Assembly (NCBI GenBank): GCA_005223375.1
Contig: RXOD01004492.1
Location: forward strand, 1 to 21,536
Source of the DNA: Amoebophrya sp. AT5.2
Taxonomy: Eukaryota; Sar; Dinophyceae; Syndiniales; Amoebophryaceae
Reading direction: 5' to 3'
DNA: 21,536 nt
Part shown: positions 20,801-21,536 of the stretch, piece by piece
Position numbering within the stretch: the stretch's first letter is position 1
Layout: the number at the start of each line of letters is the position of its first letter
Made by a program: the position numbers and the translations under genes
Notes under the pieces: model-generated
The model's database searches: none
The model's input: only the letters and a program-made list of their open reading frames with translations
What the model was told of the DNA's origin: nothing

Positions 20801-21464
20801 ACACTTCACGGCGAGGAAAGGAGACAGAACTCAAGTACCAAAGCTGCTTCGCTGGTCTACAACTCTTGTCGGTTTCTTGCTGATTTGTAGTTTCTGTTTC
20901 GTCTATTTTCACTCTCAACATACATTTGACCACTAAGACTAGCATCGTGCGGATATGGTTGTGCAAATGAATCGTTCCTTCGAATCTTCGGTCCGGATAA
21001 ATTGTATACGAAGGGAAGATCGTCCACCTCTTCACCACCAGGCAAAGAAGCGCCGGAGCGTCTCCAGTCGGGTGCCGGGCATCGCGGCGGCGGGGGCACT
21101 GGCGATTCTGCCTCAAACCAGGCGGACAGTCCCCCGGTCGTGCAGCGCGAGTTGTCCCTCGGCGCCCCCAACTTCGACGATTTTCTTCGCCCCCGGCAAC
21201 AGCCGGACGATGCCATCTCGGTTTCCCTATCGGTGCACCGGGGCTCTGCCATACCGCGCAACAACTGGGCCCCGCACGACTTCGGCGGCACCGGCAGCGG
21301 CGGCACCATGAACCTCTCCAGCCAGGGGAGCAAGCGCAACACGCAGAGCGTGCAGCCGAACAGCCAGACGAAGCGGAACACCAAGGTGTCGTCGACGTCG
21401 ACGCTCCGCATCCTCGAGAACGCCATGAAGCGGCGCGGCAACGCCGCTATGGTGGGACCAGCTG
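14850..21464 (+). CDS. CLC-family chloride channel / Cl-/H+ exchanger with giant insertions (3'-partial, at least 9 exons)
   Basis: Exons: 14850-15102, 15314-15552, 15782-16006, 16112-16487, 16779-19340, 19433-19747, 20026-20451, 20592-20834 and 21042-21464, which ends at a GTAAGT donor, so the gene continues past the window. At least 1687 residues against roughly 700-1000 for usual eukaryotic CLCs. After a polar N-terminus come helix B (GLLINVFISVLLGVLIGV), helices C-D ending in PECIGGGMVATK (about 209-220, filter position), GIEAP (252-256, gating Glu254), AGLSQAFNTPIGSLLFVLEEF (proton-glutamate pair 313/314 kept), further helices, GGSGGMFAPAMIMGG (about 1158-1172) and GFFSASHRLPLTG. CLC dimers move chloride across membranes, and both glutamates suggest an exchanger. 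Hydrophilic insertions occupy about 408-620 and 690-1115. The tail after about 1270 is acidic, then basic and low-complexity, with no CBS domain visible. The third-intron donor (16007 or 16004) is ambiguous by one residue. Confidence 0.9.
16488..16778 (+). other. Intron 4 of the CLC gene (291 nt)
   Basis: The donor GTGCGT follows ...PPPENLASN and the acceptor CACTGCAG precedes the J-helix VSLLLLYVY. The phase is 1 (G + AT = Asp). An unspliced reading stops within 50 bases. Nothing else is recognised inside. Confidence 0.6.
16910..17575 (+). other. First disordered insertion in the CLC membrane domain (about 210-220 codons)
   Basis: Between the helix-J-like and helix-K-like segments the encoded protein is Gly/Ser/Gln/Pro-rich (QGQGQLPNQPNIPGQ, a GGGGGAAAAAGAAAA tract), with no stop and no splice signal needed. 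In ordinary CLC proteins these helices are separated by only a few residues to a few tens. It is likely a cytosolic or lumenal disordered loop. Confidence 0.7.
17755..19035 (+). other. Second disordered insertion in the CLC membrane domain (about 425 codons)
   Basis: From just after EYLHRKAHQAANRD to just before FVDYGPISIGG the protein is acidic, Ser-rich and without hydrophobic segments, including a Ser/Thr/Arg stretch at 18156-18333 made largely of TC-rich codons. The frame stays open throughout, and the conserved helices resume at once after it, so it is coding and not an intron. Confidence 0.7.
18156..18333 (+). repeat. Ser-rich low-complexity / TCN-codon tract
   Basis: About 60 codons are mostly Ser with Thr, interrupted by Arg-Ser dipeptides (SRSRSSSSS). 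The DNA is a run of TCA/TCG/TCT/AGC codons, with short ATCGTC-type repeats near 18270-18300. It resembles an SR-type phosphorylatable segment. Confidence 0.7.
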
Positions 21465-21536
21465 GTAAGTGAGTAAAGTGGTAAGTGATTTTTTTGGGGG
21501 GGTTTTTCGGGGTCCCCGTTGGTGGTGAGGTCTGCA

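Overview
The window is nuclear DNA of a eukaryotic microbe. Its coding stretches only make full-length proteins when joined across GT-AG introns, it has no bacterial operon or ribosome-binding-site structure, and the proteins have eukaryotic architecture (EGF-like and PAN-like modules, N-glycosylation sequons, an intron-rich CLC transporter). All four genes lie on the + strand. Together with the moderate-to-high GC content, low-complexity Ser/Gly/Ala insertions and a fold-back element inside an intron, this suggests an alveolate protist, perhaps of the dinoflagellate/syndinian (Amoebophrya-like) group. That placement is inference from style; no marker gene is present.

Layout. (1) 1-483: the 3' end of a gene for a microbial-type poly(ADP-ribose) glycohydrolase-like protein. 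(2) 1221-8599: an 11-exon gene, spliced length 4575 nt (1524 residues), for a secreted-then-membrane-anchored mosaic protein: signal peptide, Cys-rich region, several EGF-like modules, a second Cys-rich region, a bacterial-Ig-like segment and about five membrane helices. Its second intron (2189-3044) holds a fold-back element of about 720 bp, and its tenth intron (7717-8299) holds a smaller nested hairpin. (3) 9818-13652: a 6-exon gene, 2823 nt (940 residues), for a probable type I surface protein with long Ser/Thr/Asn-rich sequon-dense stalks, a PAN/apple-like module, one membrane helix and a short cytosolic tail. (4) 14850 to beyond the right edge: at least nine exons (at least 1687 residues) of a CLC-family chloride/proton transporter with two very large hydrophilic insertions, an altered selectivity filter and a long low-complexity tail in which no CBS domain is seen.

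The exon joins were worked out by hand from reading frame, phase and GT-AG sites. Each complete gene sums to a multiple of three, but single junctions can be wrong by a few codons. Nothing shows that the four genes act in one pathway. Two are surface/membrane proteins of unknown role, one is an ion transporter and one an ADP-ribose hydrolase. The intergenic stretches (484-1220, 8600-9817, 13653-14849) hold no convincing gene. I did not find a new multi-gene system. The most unusual items are the CLC protein, the intronic fold-back element and a recurring GTAC intron donor.
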